NCBI GenBank assembly: GCA_020536535.1 | Contig: JAHLWZ010000800.1 | Coordinates: forward strand, 80,699-144,698 | Reading direction: 5' to 3' | DNA from: Pelomyxa schiedti | Taxonomy: Eukaryota; Evosea; Pelobiontida; Pelomyxidae | DNA length: 64,000 nt | Shown here: positions 21,404-33,620 of the stretch, in pieces | Layout of the letters: every line of letters starts with the position of its first letter | How positions within the stretch are numbered: position 1 is the stretch's first letter | Program-made: the position numbers and the translations under genes | The notes under the pieces: generated by a model | Told to the model about the DNA's origin: nothing | Seen by the model: the letters and a program-made list of their open reading frames with translations, nothing else | Databases searched by the model: none

Positions 21404-23312
21404 TTATGGGATGTCATGCGGAATGATGGGGGAATTATCAGTGGCCATTGTGCTGGTCATTTTTTCAGCAAATGAGGATTCCCACTGTGATTCGTGTGTG
21501 AGGTGATGCTGGTGATACAGGCGTGACAGGCTGGTAGCCCGCTGCACCAGGTCGAGGTGTGTGCCGTTTGATGCCATGTGCCACCAGGCCAGCTTGGACA
21601 GTTCAGCGGGGCACAGGCAGAGAGGCTGGGCGTCGGATTCGGCGAGGGAATTGGCTCCGTTCATGCAGCACTGCCACCAGACACAGTGAGCAAGGCCTAT
21701 TACGTGGCCTACTTCGTGGTAGACAAGCTGCAATATTCGCCGTAGAAACTCAGGGAATGCGGGCGACTCCGGCGCTATCTCGTCGTAAAACGGCATCAGT
21801 GGTTGGGCACTCGCTGCTGCGCTCGGTTCTGCCGTGGTTGTGGTGGTGGTTTGTGAGCCAGGAGTACCAAAGCGGGGGTGGTATCGTGCAAAAGAAAGAG
21901 CACATGTGCGGATAACAGGGTCACCTGTGTGAAATTGTATTAGGACAACCATGGAAAATTCGGAAGGAGGAGTTACCTGTACCAAACACCCAGCCTAGAT
22001 TAAGGGCGAATAAGTCAATCATGGTTATTCCAACAACGCAATACGAATCTTTGGTGTGAAAGGGTTGAAGGCCCGCTACAAAGTCGTCAACATTTGCTCT
22101 GGGAAGATTTGTCTTCTTCGATGTTTTGAGTCGAACACCTTTGATATCTGCCACAAAGGTGTCAGTGTGGTGGTATTCCATAAAGATAAAAATATACCTT
22201 GCAGCATCAGAGCTTCTCCCAACTCACATTCACAGAGATAATATGCTTCAAAAAATTGCATTACCAACTTCAAATATACAAGGGGCGATCCAACAGAAGG
22301 ATCCAAAATTGGTAAAAATCTAATTTTTCGCCGACTCTCCACGCCAGGGGTGGCAACCCCGCTATCAAGGGCCAGTATATATTCCTCTAGTGATTGCCCA
22401 AGAGGTTCCTTGTTCAAATAAGAAAGTTTTTGGTTGTAAAAAGTGGAACCTTTGCCCAGCGAACTGCCATAAGTGAAAGCCAGTCATCGGGACCTGGAGG
22501 AGTCTGTATAGGAATGTGAATGAAAGCTCCGTATAACGGTGCTTACTTTGACAGTGTACAAAGAGTTCCATAGATCTGGTTGCCTCAATGCTGATAGTTG
22601 ACGTTGTAACGTTGGAACGAGGCACTGATACCACCCTTCCTTTATTTCAGGTTGACAACTAACAGCAGTCTTCAAGCGTTCCAAATCAGGAACCACAAAC
22701 TCCGGAGGTAGTGCAGTCCTATTCCTGTTCTCACAAAAACAGAAACAACGTGAAGTCAGAGAAAAACAAGTACCCAGTCAAGTAACAAAACTAAAACAGT
22801 ATTATTAATAGAATAATAAGACTAGGTTTTTTTCCTTGTGGAAAAAAAAGAAAAAAAAAAGCAAACCCAGCAAACCTATAAACCACAGTAGCGGCAGGAG
22901 AAGCCACGTGCAAGAATTGATCCAAAGACAGAATACTTGTACACCCCGGCACGGGGCACTCCACCGCGTCGGGCTCCGATCTGCCCTCAACATACTTCGA
23001 GGACAAATGTGAATCCCAGCACTCGGAGCAGCACCAAGTACAACAGCAGCAACGGCATAAATTGCACACAAGATCGCACGAGCAAGAAGGCTGCGCTGCA
23101 CCATCGCCGCCTGTTTCCCCCGTCGATCTGAGAGATCTAGAGACACACTCACATGACTGCGAAGAAGATGAACACGAAGATTCTGCTGTATCGGACGATC
23201 GGTTGGTAGGGCGAAGATTCGGGTGCAAATGCAGACCGGCGGGCCGGACATGCGCCCCATTGAACGACTCTGTACTGCTCTTTTCCTTACCACACACTGC
23301 GCATTGCCACAT
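21404..23312 (-). CDS. Archaemetzincin with N-terminal RBR-type RING fragment (predicted fusion)
   Basis: Zinc metalloprotease of the archaemetzincin (AMZ) family. The site HEVGHVIGLAHC followed by CCM matches the AMZ signature; the last cysteine pair appears as C-L-C rather than C-x-x-C. Upstream exons carry PPGPDDWLSLMAV, KEPLGQSLEEYI, YCVVGITMIDLFALNLGWVF and DPVIRTCALSFARYHP, all family landmarks. The first exon, from ATG 23312 (MWQCAVCGKEKSST), has CDLVCNLC, then CCTWCCSECWDSHLSSKYVE and CPVPGCTSILSLDQFL, resembling the second half of an RBR RING1. Joining TATAG at about 22880 to ACAG|GAATAGG at about 22720 keeps frame (VVYR to NRTALPPEFVVPDLERLK). No ATG lies between, so a separate AMZ start is hard to place. 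It is divergent from NSRP1. Confidence 0.75.
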
Positions 23313-23567
23313 CTTGAAATATCACGACGTATTGCCGACCGTTATTTTCTGGAAATGCTGCGACGTGCGATGAGCGCCAACAACAACAACCAATTTAGTG
23401 AACCAATTGAGCCACTCGCACCAATTCCTCCTTTGCGCAGTCCATGCGCGTGCTCTAAACTAGGACTCCCAGTTACCGCCTGCTGCCCCCAGACAGTCGA
23501 AAATTCCTCAGATCTCTTACACCAACCCAATTTCGCGGAGTGTTGCTATTATTCATTCTTCGACGCT

Positions 23568-25015
23568 ATGAGCGGGGCGCCGCCAAGCACGAGCACGAGC
23601 ACAACGGGTACTTCGACGGCGGCGAGCGGTTCGACGCCGGGAGGCGGGGCGACGCGGGGGCCGATGGGCAGCGCGCTGGCGATGCGGCGGGCGCCGACCA
23701 AGATCAAGCTGGCGCCGCAGAAGAAGTACGGGCTGCTGGTGCCCAAGGGGTTCGAGCGCGACGACGGCACGACGGTGCTGCCCACGGAGCGCACGGCGGA
23801 GGAGATGAGGCGCATCGAGGCACTGGAGAGGCAGCGTGTCAAGGAAAACAAGTGCCGTGTACTCTGCCCTCATTCTGTTATTGCTTTTTCTTTTGTTTTG
23901 TTTTGTTTGTTTGTTTTGTTTGTTGTTCCCTCAATTGTTGTTGTTGTTGTTTTTGTTTTTGTTTTTTGTTGTTATGTTCGGTTTATTTCGCTTGTGGGTT
24001 TCTTTTAGGAAAAAAACAAAACCTTTCTGATTTCTCCTGTGAATTAACTTAACTTTATAGGATTGCAGAATTGCAATGCGCTGAGGCACTAAGGCAAGAC
24101 CCCACGGTTTACGAGTATGATTCGCTGTATGACGAAATCAAGGCTAGTAGTGCCAGGCCCAACGTACGAGACAGTGAAAGTGGTGGACCAGGTTCAAGAA
24201 GGGCCCCAAAATACATGGGCTCTCTAAAAGACATGGCTGTGAAGAGGAGGCAATTTCTTGATGTGGCCTTTGTAAATAAAATCAGAAACGAATCTGCAAG
24301 GGACAAAGCAGTCTATGGTGAAACTGATGCATACATAACACAGTCATACAAGGATCATCTCAAAAAAAACCAGCAGTGGATAGAAGACGATGCACGTGCC
24401 GCTGCAGGAGACCAGAATGATCCCTCACAATTGGATATGACAAGATTCTATACCACACTTCTTACAAGAAATGAAGCATTTGGTGCCACAGGAAGGCCGG
24501 TCAAAAAACCAACGGCAGCTTCAACCACAACCTCAACCACAACTGCAACCTCAACAACAGCCTCCGAACAACAGAAAAGAAATGCTGCTGCAATACTTGC
24601 CGACGCAGACAGAGAAGAACAGGCTGATGTGTGTGCTGCCCTAGAGAAAGAGGACCGAGAGAGAGAAGAGCGTGAATTGCGCGAGATGGAGGAGCATGAC
24701 CGCAGGGAGGCGCGGAAAAGGCAACAAGAAACAGCAAAGGCTACCGAGGAGCAATTCCAGCGTGTTCAAGAAGAGAAGCGGGTAGCCGCAATTAAGGAGC
24801 GGGAGGAGCTTGTTACAAAAGTTTCAAGGAGGACATCCGAAGAAGGAATCAGTGCTGCCAAAGAGCGCTATCTTGCCAGGAAGGCCCAGCTACAACGCGA
24901 ACAGGGGTTGTATGGCCCCACACAAGCCCCACCATCAACAGAAGCAACACCAGCATCAACTCCAACAGCAACAAACACCTCTGCAGAAACCACACACCCA
25001 GAAACACAAGAGTAA
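23568..25015 (+). CDS. NSRP1: Nuclear speckle splicing regulatory protein 1 homologue
   Basis: Splicing regulator (CCDC55 family) that acts in the nucleus. The N-terminal part is Ser/Thr/Gly-rich, followed by IKLAPQKKYGLLVPKGF. The conserved core reads LRQDPTVYEYDSLYDEIKAS, then APKYMGSLKDMAVKRRQF, VYGETDAYITQSYKDHLKK and DMTRFYTTLLTRNEAF, all typical of NSRP1. The C-terminal half is a charged coiled coil (REERELREMEEHDRREARKR and so on) with a Thr-rich tail; TAA at 25015. A single, unusually long intron (about 23850-24060) is very T-rich; splicing AA|GTGCCG to TATAG|G keeps the frame (KENK-IAELQ). ATG 23568 was chosen because an in-frame upstream extension to 23253 overlaps the opposite gene and lacks family similarity. 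Confidence 0.88.
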
Positions 25016-25207
25016 AGACACCAGAACGGGAGCTTCCTTGTGGGTGTTGTTTGTGTTTAAACATGTTTGCCTTGGTCAAACAAAAGAACAAAACAGTGAA
25101 AATTTTGTGCATTGCAAGTCTCAAGTAGAAAAAAAAGACTTAAGTTTTTTTCCTTGACGGGGATGATTCCCTTCTTTCCTACATCAATCGGTGCTGTGTA
25201 ATGTTGC

Positions 25208-27400
25208 CTAGTTCTCCTCGTCATCATCATACTCTTCCTCTTCTTCGTCATCATACCCATCCTCTTCCTCTTCCTCTTCCTCCTCTTCCTCTTCTTCTTC
25301 CTCTTGGGGACCATTGTTCCTGGCTGCTTTGGGATTTGAGGATTGTTTCTTGTTTGCAGGTGATGACGAGTATTCTGGTAGATATGTGCTGAGGATTTCA
25401 TTAGCTTGCTTCTTCACTTCGCCAGATGTATGAGACACCAGTGCCATGAAATTGGAGGCCCGACGGCATTTTTTCAGTTCCTCAACATACCTTGGTCCAA
25501 AACCAAAAGCTATCTCAACCGCCTGGTATTTATTAGAATTGGCGTGGGGATGGAACATAAGGTACTCTGAGGATGTTCATAAGCAGCTGGTTGCTTGCCA
25601 GTGGGACAATATTACATATTTCATCGAAGACTTTTAACGTCAGCAGAGCGCTATGGTGGCAGTCCAATTAAGTGCAAGAGTAAAGTGTCATTCACTACTC
25701 ACTCAATGAAGATTTTTTTCCCACAGCAAAAAATGTTTGTTACAGCCCAACAGGCCTCACATCTCGTATCATTATCAGCAGTTCTCATGCATTTTACAAG
25801 TGGCTTGAAAATGTCATTTTCATACATTGCTTCTACTTGATATCTACAAAAGAAATTTAAGAATGACTGAAGTTGATACCACCAAAAGCTCACCTGGTTC
25901 CACCAGCTATATTGGATAACTGTAGATGGTTAATGTTAACCAAGTCTCAAGTAATCATACCAACCAACAGGCATTCTTTTTACTCCGGGGGCTTTTTAAA
26001 CTGCATGCCATCACCAAACTGAAAAAAGAAACCGAGTACATACAGCTGGTACATGACAGGAAATATCCCCGCATCAATGACTGCTTGCGTTTCTTCATCA
26101 CTGAAAGGAAGACGTTGAGGAATATGAGATTGAGTGAGGCAATGTGCTCACCTTCCAGAGCAAAAAGATCCCAGAGCTCTCAGTGATGGATTTTGTAAGT
26201 TGATATTTGCAGTCTACTTCAGTGAGAAAGGAAAATATATGGATACAATAAACCGCAAGTAGAGCAACAAGGCTTGTGCAGACACCAGCCTGAAGGAGTG
26301 CGTGTGTCATTTGAGGACTATTCTCAGACAGGTAGGACACAGCCCTTATGGTACAGTGATGGTAAGCCACTTGGTTTGAAGAACAAGAACAATGATAAAG
26401 AGGAACGTACCACGCCATATCTGTTACTGTGTCAATGTCATCATGACCAAGGAGAACTTTGACAGTGGGCAAAGCTTGATTTTGATTGGCGTTATGGTTT
26501 TACCCACTAGGATAGCAGATACCAGAATAGAATTGGTCAGGCTTTGGGCATGGCTTTTGCCTGCAAAGATTTGAGAAAGTCCAAGCCTTTTCATGTAAGC
26601 CACACAGGTGTAAAAAGAGACAAGTACCGCATTACGGAGCAATGAGATAGGGCACGTTGCATAAGAGTCTAGCATTGCAATTACCGGAGGGACAGCACCC
26701 ATGCTGAGCACATAGTCTCGCATGGTTGCATTGGTGCCAGCAATGTTTCCTAACCCCCAGACACACTACAGGATGAAATGTTGGAAAACGCAGGGAAGGG
26801 GAGGGTACCTGTTCACGCAATTCATCATCACCTGAACTGAGAAGGCCAACAAATGCAGACACCGCCCCAGCATCGATAACAACTTGAGATTGCCGTTCAT
26901 TCCCACTTGCCACTACAGAGAGTGGCAAGTAAAACAAAAGAGCTAAAATTCAAGGGGAAAAGTAAGTACCGTTTGTTATCGCCCATGCTGCCTCGAATTG
27001 TAGTTTTGGGGTTTCAGTCTTCACAGTGAAATAAGTATCAGAAGAAGGAGGAAATAAGAGAGCACAAGTACCCGTGTCAAAAAGTCAACTAATCTTGGAA
27101 CCACACCAGTTTCAATTACTTCTTGTATTGGAGGGTTTTTCTCTAAAGCAATAATGAAAACCAAAAGAAAAAGAGTGAGTGACATCTTGTCGCATACCAA
27201 TGGACAACAGCTGGCGTAAACGCACAGTAGCAGGAAGGTGCCGGGACAGGTCTTCTCCCATGCACGCTTCAGCAAGTTCCGCAATGCTAGATCCCTACAC
27301 TGACTTAAAACAACGAACCGGCGAATAAGCACGTCATTTGCAATGGCAGAGATCTCGGCAGTTGTGCGTGTGAACTCACCTCATACTCCGCCTCCGTCAT
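25208..27400 (-). CDS. Importin alpha (karyopherin alpha) with very short N-terminus
   Basis: Nuclear-import adaptor built from Armadillo repeats. From ATG 27400 the protein reads MTEAEYE-GSSIAELAEACMGEDL, LPATVRLRQLLSI, EKNPPIQEVIETGVVPRLVD, ASGNERQSQVVIDAGAVSAF, NIAGTNATMRDYVLSMGAVP, ALPTVKVLLGHDDIDTVTDM and PSLRALGSFCSGSDEETQAV. It goes on through KKNACWLLSNIAGGTR and FKPLVKCMRTAD to NKYQAVEIAFGFGPRYVEEL near the end. The repeat-by-repeat match is clear through about ten short exons. The usual basic IBB domain (RRR...KRE) is almost absent; only RRLHSVNGAQ lies in frame upstream of the ATG. The tail is strongly acidic (about 14 Glu, then DDDEEN). Several donors are GTAC. Confidence 0.88.
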
Positions 27401-27599
27401 CACTTGTGCGCCGTTCACGGAATGCAGTCTTCTGATCAACAGCCGGGAGCTCTTGAATCAGCATACTTGGGAGAGGCTCACAGTACCCTGGAAGGACCTC
27501 CCTACACTGGCGGCAGTGCAATTGGCCCCCACTCTCATCCTCCCGTTTGGGTCCTTGTTGAAAAGGGAATTTTCCGATGCTCTAAATTGCAATTTAGAA

Positions 27600-29355
27600 A
27601 TGACCAGGAAGAAGGGCAACAACCGACGTCAATGCGCCAAGAGCAGCGCGCCCCGGTCCCCAACTCCGGCCCCAACTCCAACCCCAACCACGACGGCGCC
27701 AACGCCAACGCGAACTCCGGAGCCTTCATCTTCTGCTACAACTACTACTACTAGTAGCAGTGCGTCTGCCGCTACCTCCTCCACTACAGCTACAACAACA
27801 ACGACATCGACTAGTACAACAGAACCCACAGCCGTCTCCGCGACGCTCCCCACGGCGACACCCGTCGCGGCGACCTTGGCCGAAGGAGCCGCTCTCACCG
27901 CCAGTGCTGCGCCCGAGGTCACGATGGTTTCTCAGAAGTTCATGTACACGGAGCTGTACGCCTGGGAGTTCTCAGTCCCTCTCAGAGTCGGGATAACCGT
28001 TCCCCCTGACAAAACAGAGGACAGACAATTGTGGGAGCACGTGGCACCACAAATAGCCTCGTGTTTGGGAGTGGCTGAGGATGAAATGCCACCATTTGAC
28101 CGAATAAACATGGTGTACTGTGTTGCAAATCCTTCTCCCAGAAGACTGGTACCTGGTGCTCCAATCACACTCAAGCAGTTCGATCAGAATAATGGCTTTG
28201 TCAAGATTGAGATGCTGGAAGCGCAGCGCCAGTCCGATTCGCTTAGCGGCTTGCTAAAGGCCACTCGTAGGAGAATTATAGCATTCCAATTGCCACTAAA
28301 AGTTCAAATAGATGCAGATTTACATGGCCTACAACAAAAAAATGCAGACCTTCAAAAGCAGTATGAGAACTGTTCGCAACATTTTGCGGTTAAGGTTGTG
28401 CCTTAAAAAAGTTTCAGACCTTAGTAAAGTAACCACCTGTTAAAGGAGAAACAACAAAAAGATGTTATGTCACAGGCTATGGTATCATGCTATGTTTTAC
28501 ACTGAACAAATATTAACTGTCAACGAATAGAAAAATAATGCCTCACTAAAACAAAACCAAAAGGGTTACCAGAAAGAACTGAAGGTTCTCACTGCTCCTT
28601 AAATTGGTTCTCATCAAAATAACAGAATTCGCGGGTTCAAATCACTCAACAAGAAGAGGCATATGCAAGATTGATGCTGGATCTGGACAAAAAGGTGGCT
28701 GCTGCCATTGCTCCGCTGGAAAAGGAGATAGCCGACCTCAACGAGAGGGTGACCACCCTTGAAACTGAAAACGCCGACCTCAAGAGTTCAAACACCAAAC
28801 TCCACGAGAGGGTGACCACCCTTGAAACTGAAAACGCCTCTTTGAAAGCCAAAATTGAGGTACTTAATCTTTTACCATTGCATTGAGAAGTTCACCTAAC
28901 CCGGCTAAATGGAAAGCATTTCAATGTGAATAATCTGGTGACTGCGGTATTAGCAGAGGCACGAACAAAGGTGGCTTTAGCGGTCGATTCTTCAAGTCGG
29001 GCAGAAAAATGTTTGCTCTTAAGCTTTATGTGTTGCCAACCTAATCAAATACAGACTTAGATGTTTGGGTTAATCTTCCAGAGGCCTGTATGGCCTGCTG
29101 GGATTCCCTTTATCCCGACAGCTGGGTCTCTTATGGAGAACTGTTACGCATGAAGACCGTGCGTAATGCGGAGGTGACAACCCCTAAAACCTACGTTCTT
29201 CAAACAACTTGTAGTACCACAGCCTTAACTACGCTGACGCAACTGAGGTATTGGCCGAAACCACAACATCCCTAACTCCCCACCAAAAAATCTTAATCCA
29301 AGGCCTACTGGGTGTCCTCTTTCGCGACGAAATAGAAAAGGCCAAACGAACATAA
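27600..29355 (+). CDS. Unrecognised Thr-rich coiled-coil protein
   Basis: Starts MTRKKGNNRRQCAKSSA at ATG 27600, about 200 bp from the divergent importin-alpha start. A Thr/Ser/Pro/Ala linker (27650-27900) precedes a globular part (KFMYTELYAWEFSVPLRVGI, FDRINMVYCVANPSPRRLVP, LKQFDQNNGFVKIEMLEA). A coiled coil follows (ADLHGLQQKNADLQKQYE), spliced from 28392 to 28626 and continuing VQITQQEEAYARLMLDLDKK through two exact ERVTTLETENA repeats. Later exons give DLDVWVNLPEACMACWDSLY and, after an in-phase intron, LTPHQKILIQGLLGVLFRDE with TAA at 29353-29355. The join near 28860-28890 is uncertain. If the first stop (28406) is real instead, the gene is split in two. Function not recognised. Confidence 0.6.
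28741..28838 (+). repeat. Exact 35-bp direct repeat, 63-nt period, in coiled coil
   Basis: ACGAGAGGGTGACCACCCTT and the following bases are identical at 28741-28775 and 28804-28838. The 63-nt spacing equals 21 residues, or three heptads, so the duplication keeps the coiled-coil register. Confidence 0.9.
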
Positions 29356-29436
29356 CAAAAAAAAAAAAAAAAAAAAAAAAGACGAGATCTTCGTTTATTC
29401 TTCACTACATAAAGAGAAGGAGTGGGGCCGTCAGTG

Positions 29437-32240
29437 TCAGTGGCCACCACCGGACTGTGGGGCAGACGCCACGGAGCTGCTGACCATTGCCGACAGCGCA
29501 TCAGATACATTGGGATTGGCGCCAAAGTTGAACAGCGGCACTGACTTGCTGGGCAGGACAGCCGTGCGGATGTTTGACATTGCGCGGGCCATGATCTCCG
29601 CCTTGCGAAGCTCGCCGTAGGCCCCGTACTTATCAAGAAGCTGGGCTTCTTTCTCGGCGGCCACGGTTTTCATCTGGAGTGCCTCGGATTCGGCCGCTGC
29701 CCTGGTTTTTTTTTTTTTTTTGGGAATTCAGTGGGAGGCTGATGCGAAGCGGGGCGATTGGTTTACTTGATTCTGATTGCCTCGGCTTCCAGTTTGGCGG
29801 ATTCAAGCGTTGCCTGCATCTCGATTTGCTTGGCTTCGGCTGCAGCTTTGGCCTTGGTTACATGGTTTTGGTTCACTCGTTCTTGCTGTGGAATTCGGAT
29901 GAGAATAGTTCGGAATTCGGATTAAGGATACACACAGCAATTCGTTCCTGCTCAGCCTTCTGGTTTGCCTGCGATTGAGCAATTTGATATTGCTTTTCAA
30001 GAACAGAGGCATCAGCATTTGCTTGTGCAGTAATCAGGGAGAACTTGGAAACCTAAAAATCCAAGAAGTGAGAGCACAGATATAAATGGTAATTGTACTT
30101 GAGCAGCTATGCTAGGATCCAGAATCTAATAATACAAATTAATGAAGATTACAGGCAAAACAAATACCTTAGGAGTTTCAATATTAAGTCGGACAAGGTT
30201 TATACCGTACTCCTGTTGATTAGTAAGAAGAATTGTACTTCAATCATGAAAATATAATACCAAAAAATCTCTGCAAAGCTGGTTTTTGACTTCATCCTGC
30301 AAATGTCGAATAAACTCTGGGGCACTGGGGCTGCCATCTGAAGCAGGCTCTATAAAAATAGCTCAATTGATTTTCTATGCAATCGATTATCTTACGTAGT
30401 GGGAGCCTGGCTTTTGTCTGATCAGTGCTTTGGAAATCACTTGATGAGCACTGTAAAGGAAATCAACTTTGTGAATGTAATGACTAGTTTAAACCTGCTG
30501 AATTACTGCACCCATATCGGCTACAACTAAGCTTTCTATATGAGGTACAATTTGCTTTACGTTCAGCTTTGTCAGAGTCAACATTGGTTCAGTCATTTCA
30601 TAGACTACAAGCAATTGGACACCAATAGGAAGTCCATCTTTTGTACGGAATACCTGAAGAAATAATGGGCAGAAGGGGGAAAAAAAAAAAAGAAAAAGAA
30701 AACCTCGTAGCAGAAGTTTGGGTCATCAGGATTTTCCCGTTTGCGTGTATGCTTGGTTTCTTGGCTAGGGAACAACAAAGTCTTTTTGTTTTTGTTTAGA
30801 ACGCTCAGAATTGGACATAGAAGTGTACCTGAATATTTGTTGGGAGGAAAGAATCAAATGTATGTATTGGAGACGTTATGAGTATTGGCTGTAACAGGAT
30901 TAGGGTCAAAGTGTTCCTTCAAAGAGGTAAACCTGATTTGTACGAGACGCAGAGTAAATTTGTAGGTGCCCATTATCATATGTTATTGCTACTTCGCCTG
31001 TACGTGGCATAAGCCTTTTCAGTGACCCATGTAGAATGACTGGCTCTTGGGCATCATGGAAAGGAATACCCTTTTCCTTCTCATCAAGTTGGAATATAGG
31101 GCTGTTGACAATATATGGTTCCATACGACTCTCCAAGAAGAAAGGCTCAGAGCCGTACCAAACCTACCAATTTCAGGGATCTTATGGAAGGCTCAGGGGA
31201 GAGATACCTTGGCGATTTTGCCATTAGGAACACGTAGGATGTGAATAGTTCCGTGGCAGATATAGGGGTGATACACCGCCCTAAATCCACCTCGGCGATC
31301 AAACATGAAGTTCTGGTCATGTATCACATGAGGACCCTCACCCTGAAAGACACAATGAAATAAGAACTTACTTAACAATTTAGTGTCAAAGCACACATAA
31401 ATGACAGGGATTGTGCCAGACATAGCAAGGGCGAGTTGACCTTGGGGCACGTTGAGAACATATACACCGTGTCCCCCAAAGAAAGGATCAGTTTGCTGAA
31501 AGTAATAAATACTTTCAAAAATGTAAATTGAGCCCTACTGGAAAAGTCCCCATTTCCCCTGTGAGGCCAGTAAAATACACCTTTTTTCTGTGAGGAAAAT
31601 TTGGGAGAGGCTAAGAAAAACTGATTTTCTCTGGGGAGTATCTTTAAAAAGTACGAGTTCTGGAGTAAAATTCCTGTGTACAAGCCTAGCAGACGATGAA
31701 ACGGGATGGGGCCAATATAAAAAGGAGTACCTGAACTGACCACGGTCAATACGAGTTCCCCATATCAAAGAATCAACCATTATCGAACGTTTTCCTAGAT
31801 ACATGTGAGGAAAAGTACCATGTGAAGACTATACCTTTATTGAACGCCTTTGCAATGTTGTCCATTTGTTGGACTGGATCAGGAGCCCTGTAAATTCCAT
31901 TAGAAATAAGGATAGAACATTGTAAAAAAAAAAAAAAACAGTACCTAAGCGTAGACTGTATAATGACGTCATCAGGATTCAGGAATTTTGGCAAGTGCCC
32001 ACCCGGGGGGCCTTGGCTTGGAGGCGTCGGAAGACCGGACGCCCCGCCGTCGATCGCAGAACCAGTATAAGACGTAGTGGCTGTGGCAGACAGCATTGTG
32101 GGACCGCTGCTGCTCTCGTCGTCGTCGTCGCGGCGCCTGTGCCTGTGGGGCTTGTGGCGCCCGTCGTCGCCAACGTTGGGCGAAAGTGCGGCGGTGGCGA
32201 GGGCCTCGGCCGACGCGTGCAGGGCGGTGCTCGATGCCAT
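29437..32240 (-). CDS. SPFH/band-7 domain protein (stomatin/prohibitin superfamily)
   Basis: Member of the SPFH scaffold superfamily, proteins that oligomerise on membranes. The N-terminus from ATG 32240 is a polar His/Asp/Ser-rich segment (MASSTALHASAEALATAALS, HKPHRHRRRDDDDESSS) ending GHLPKFLNPDDVIIQSTLR. Beta-rich segments follow: NVLNVPQGQLALAMSGTIPV, GEGPHVIHDQNFMFDRRGGF, IVNSPIFQLDEKEKGIPFHD and RTGEVAITYDNGHLQIYSA. The SPFH landmark EYGINLVRLNIETPK (about 30175-30215) leads into an Ala/Glu/Gln-rich helix (ANADASVLEKQYQIAQSQAN) and a C-terminal Ala-rich tail ending ASAPQSGGGH. More than ten short exons; edges between 30250 and 31800 are only approximate. The opening RHRRRDDDD region lacks an obvious transmembrane segment, so it probably associates peripherally. 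Confidence 0.8.
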
Positions 32241-32331
32241 TGTAGTGTACTTGTGGGTTGGCTTTGTTGTGTGTGGCGGTTGTGGGTTTTTTTTTCCGAA
32301 CTGCTTTTTTCGCCGAGCCGTTCAAAAGACA

Positions 32332-33088
32332 TCAAGAATCGAAGATTTTGGGTTTTTGCGGAATGGAAGAGATACCTTCCACTCTTGGGTTCTTTGGGTT
32401 CTGGGCCCGTCCTACTTGTGCGTTACCTGCACAGTATGTGTCTTCAGTGGTGAAGAAAATAGGGTCAGACAAGAGTGATAGTTGAGAATCATGCATCACA
32501 CCAAAATACAAAACCACAACTTTTCTTTGATTGGTCCTGTGGCTAGCTTTTGATTCAGTTCTAATTTCTTGGTCAGAGTACCTTGTTATGTAAAATTCAC
32601 ACAATGCAACATTTCCTTCTTGTATGGCAAATGACTCCACCTGATTCCAAATGGCTGAAGAAAAAAAACACCAGACCACCGATCCCAAGCGATGATAACG
32701 AAAAGTAAAGCGTTCCGGTCTGTTGAGAATTTTAATCAGCCAGGTACCTAAAAAGCAAAAAGGAAATCATCTTTCGGAAGATGATTTAGCTCCCAGTGTA
32801 AGGGAACTTGTCCCAACAATCCTTGAGTTTAACGCGCACCTCTTCTGCGGTGGGTTTATTTTTATCTACCTTCCACTTTTCAAGCCAGTCCGGGAGGTAG
32901 AGCTGAAGCTTGCCTCTCATCCTGAAAGTTTGTCCTAAAGACAGTAAGTCTTTTAATTCGTAATAGGTCAAATTGGTAGGACTGGAGTGGTACCTGTCCC
33001 AAAGATTGACGAATCTTCGAAGCCGTTTCCACCAACACTCGCGTGAGGCATGAAGCGGTCGGGGGGCTCGAGGAGGATGTTTCGCCAT
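32332..33088 (-). CDS. Small basic protein, unrecognised
   Basis: From ATG 33088 (MAKHPPRAPRPLHASRECWW) the frame gives RLRRFVNLWDRYHSSPTN, then LYLPDWLEKWKVDKNKPTAE and EVRVKLKDC. A phase-1 join over 32743-32806 leads to TWLIKILNRPERFTFRYHRL and then AIWNQVESFAIQEGNVALCE. The Arg/Trp-rich start resembles small mitochondrial or ribosome-associated proteins, but no family is recognised. It ends at 32332 if the last frame is read through, or near 32580 if a GTAC donor there is used. It lies just upstream of the SPFH gene on the same strand. Confidence 0.35.
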
Positions 33089-33620
33089 TTTTGTGGAAGA
33101 TTTTTGATTTGGCTTGTTGGGATAAGTCCCCTTTGTTTTGCTTTTTATTTGCTTTTTTGGAATTTTTGGATTGTTGTTCCTTTTTTACGAAGTTGTGATT
33201 GATTGGATTTCTTTTTAACAGAGGAAATTTGGCTGCAACGTACTTGTGGGAGACGTTGGCTTTCTGTACTTGGTGTGGTGGGGCACTTGCTGTGGTGTTC
33301 GGGATATTCTGTGGTTAAGAACCATGAACAAGGGTACTTGTGCTGAGGTGATAAATCCTTTCCTGTGGGTACTGAAAAGGACACACCGAGAATTCTCCAC
33401 ACTCTTCTTTACAACCTCCCCACAGTACTCGCCTTTCGTGATGGCTGAATCTCACAGTCTCACTGCGCCCGTGATCGAATTCGTTTTCGTTTGTTGTTAT
33501 GCTCAACGGGGCTACACCGTACTATCCTGAAGAACAAAAAGAAAAAGCCCGTCATTTCCGCAAAACAAGGTTGAAACACAAATACAAAAAACAAATCATT
33601 GGATCAGACACCAAGTACAC
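33089..33620. other. Intergenic interval with no supported gene
   Basis: Short frames exist on both strands (for example plus 33246-33530, minus 33315-33506) but none has a recognised motif or consistent splicing. It separates the small minus-strand gene from the plus-strand CoA-disulfide reductase gene and probably contains both promoters. Confidence 0.4.

Noticed and set aside
28626-28650. GGGTTCAAATC, resembling a tRNA T-arm
   Set aside because: No matching acceptor, D or anticodon arms around it; it sits at the start of a coiled-coil exon.
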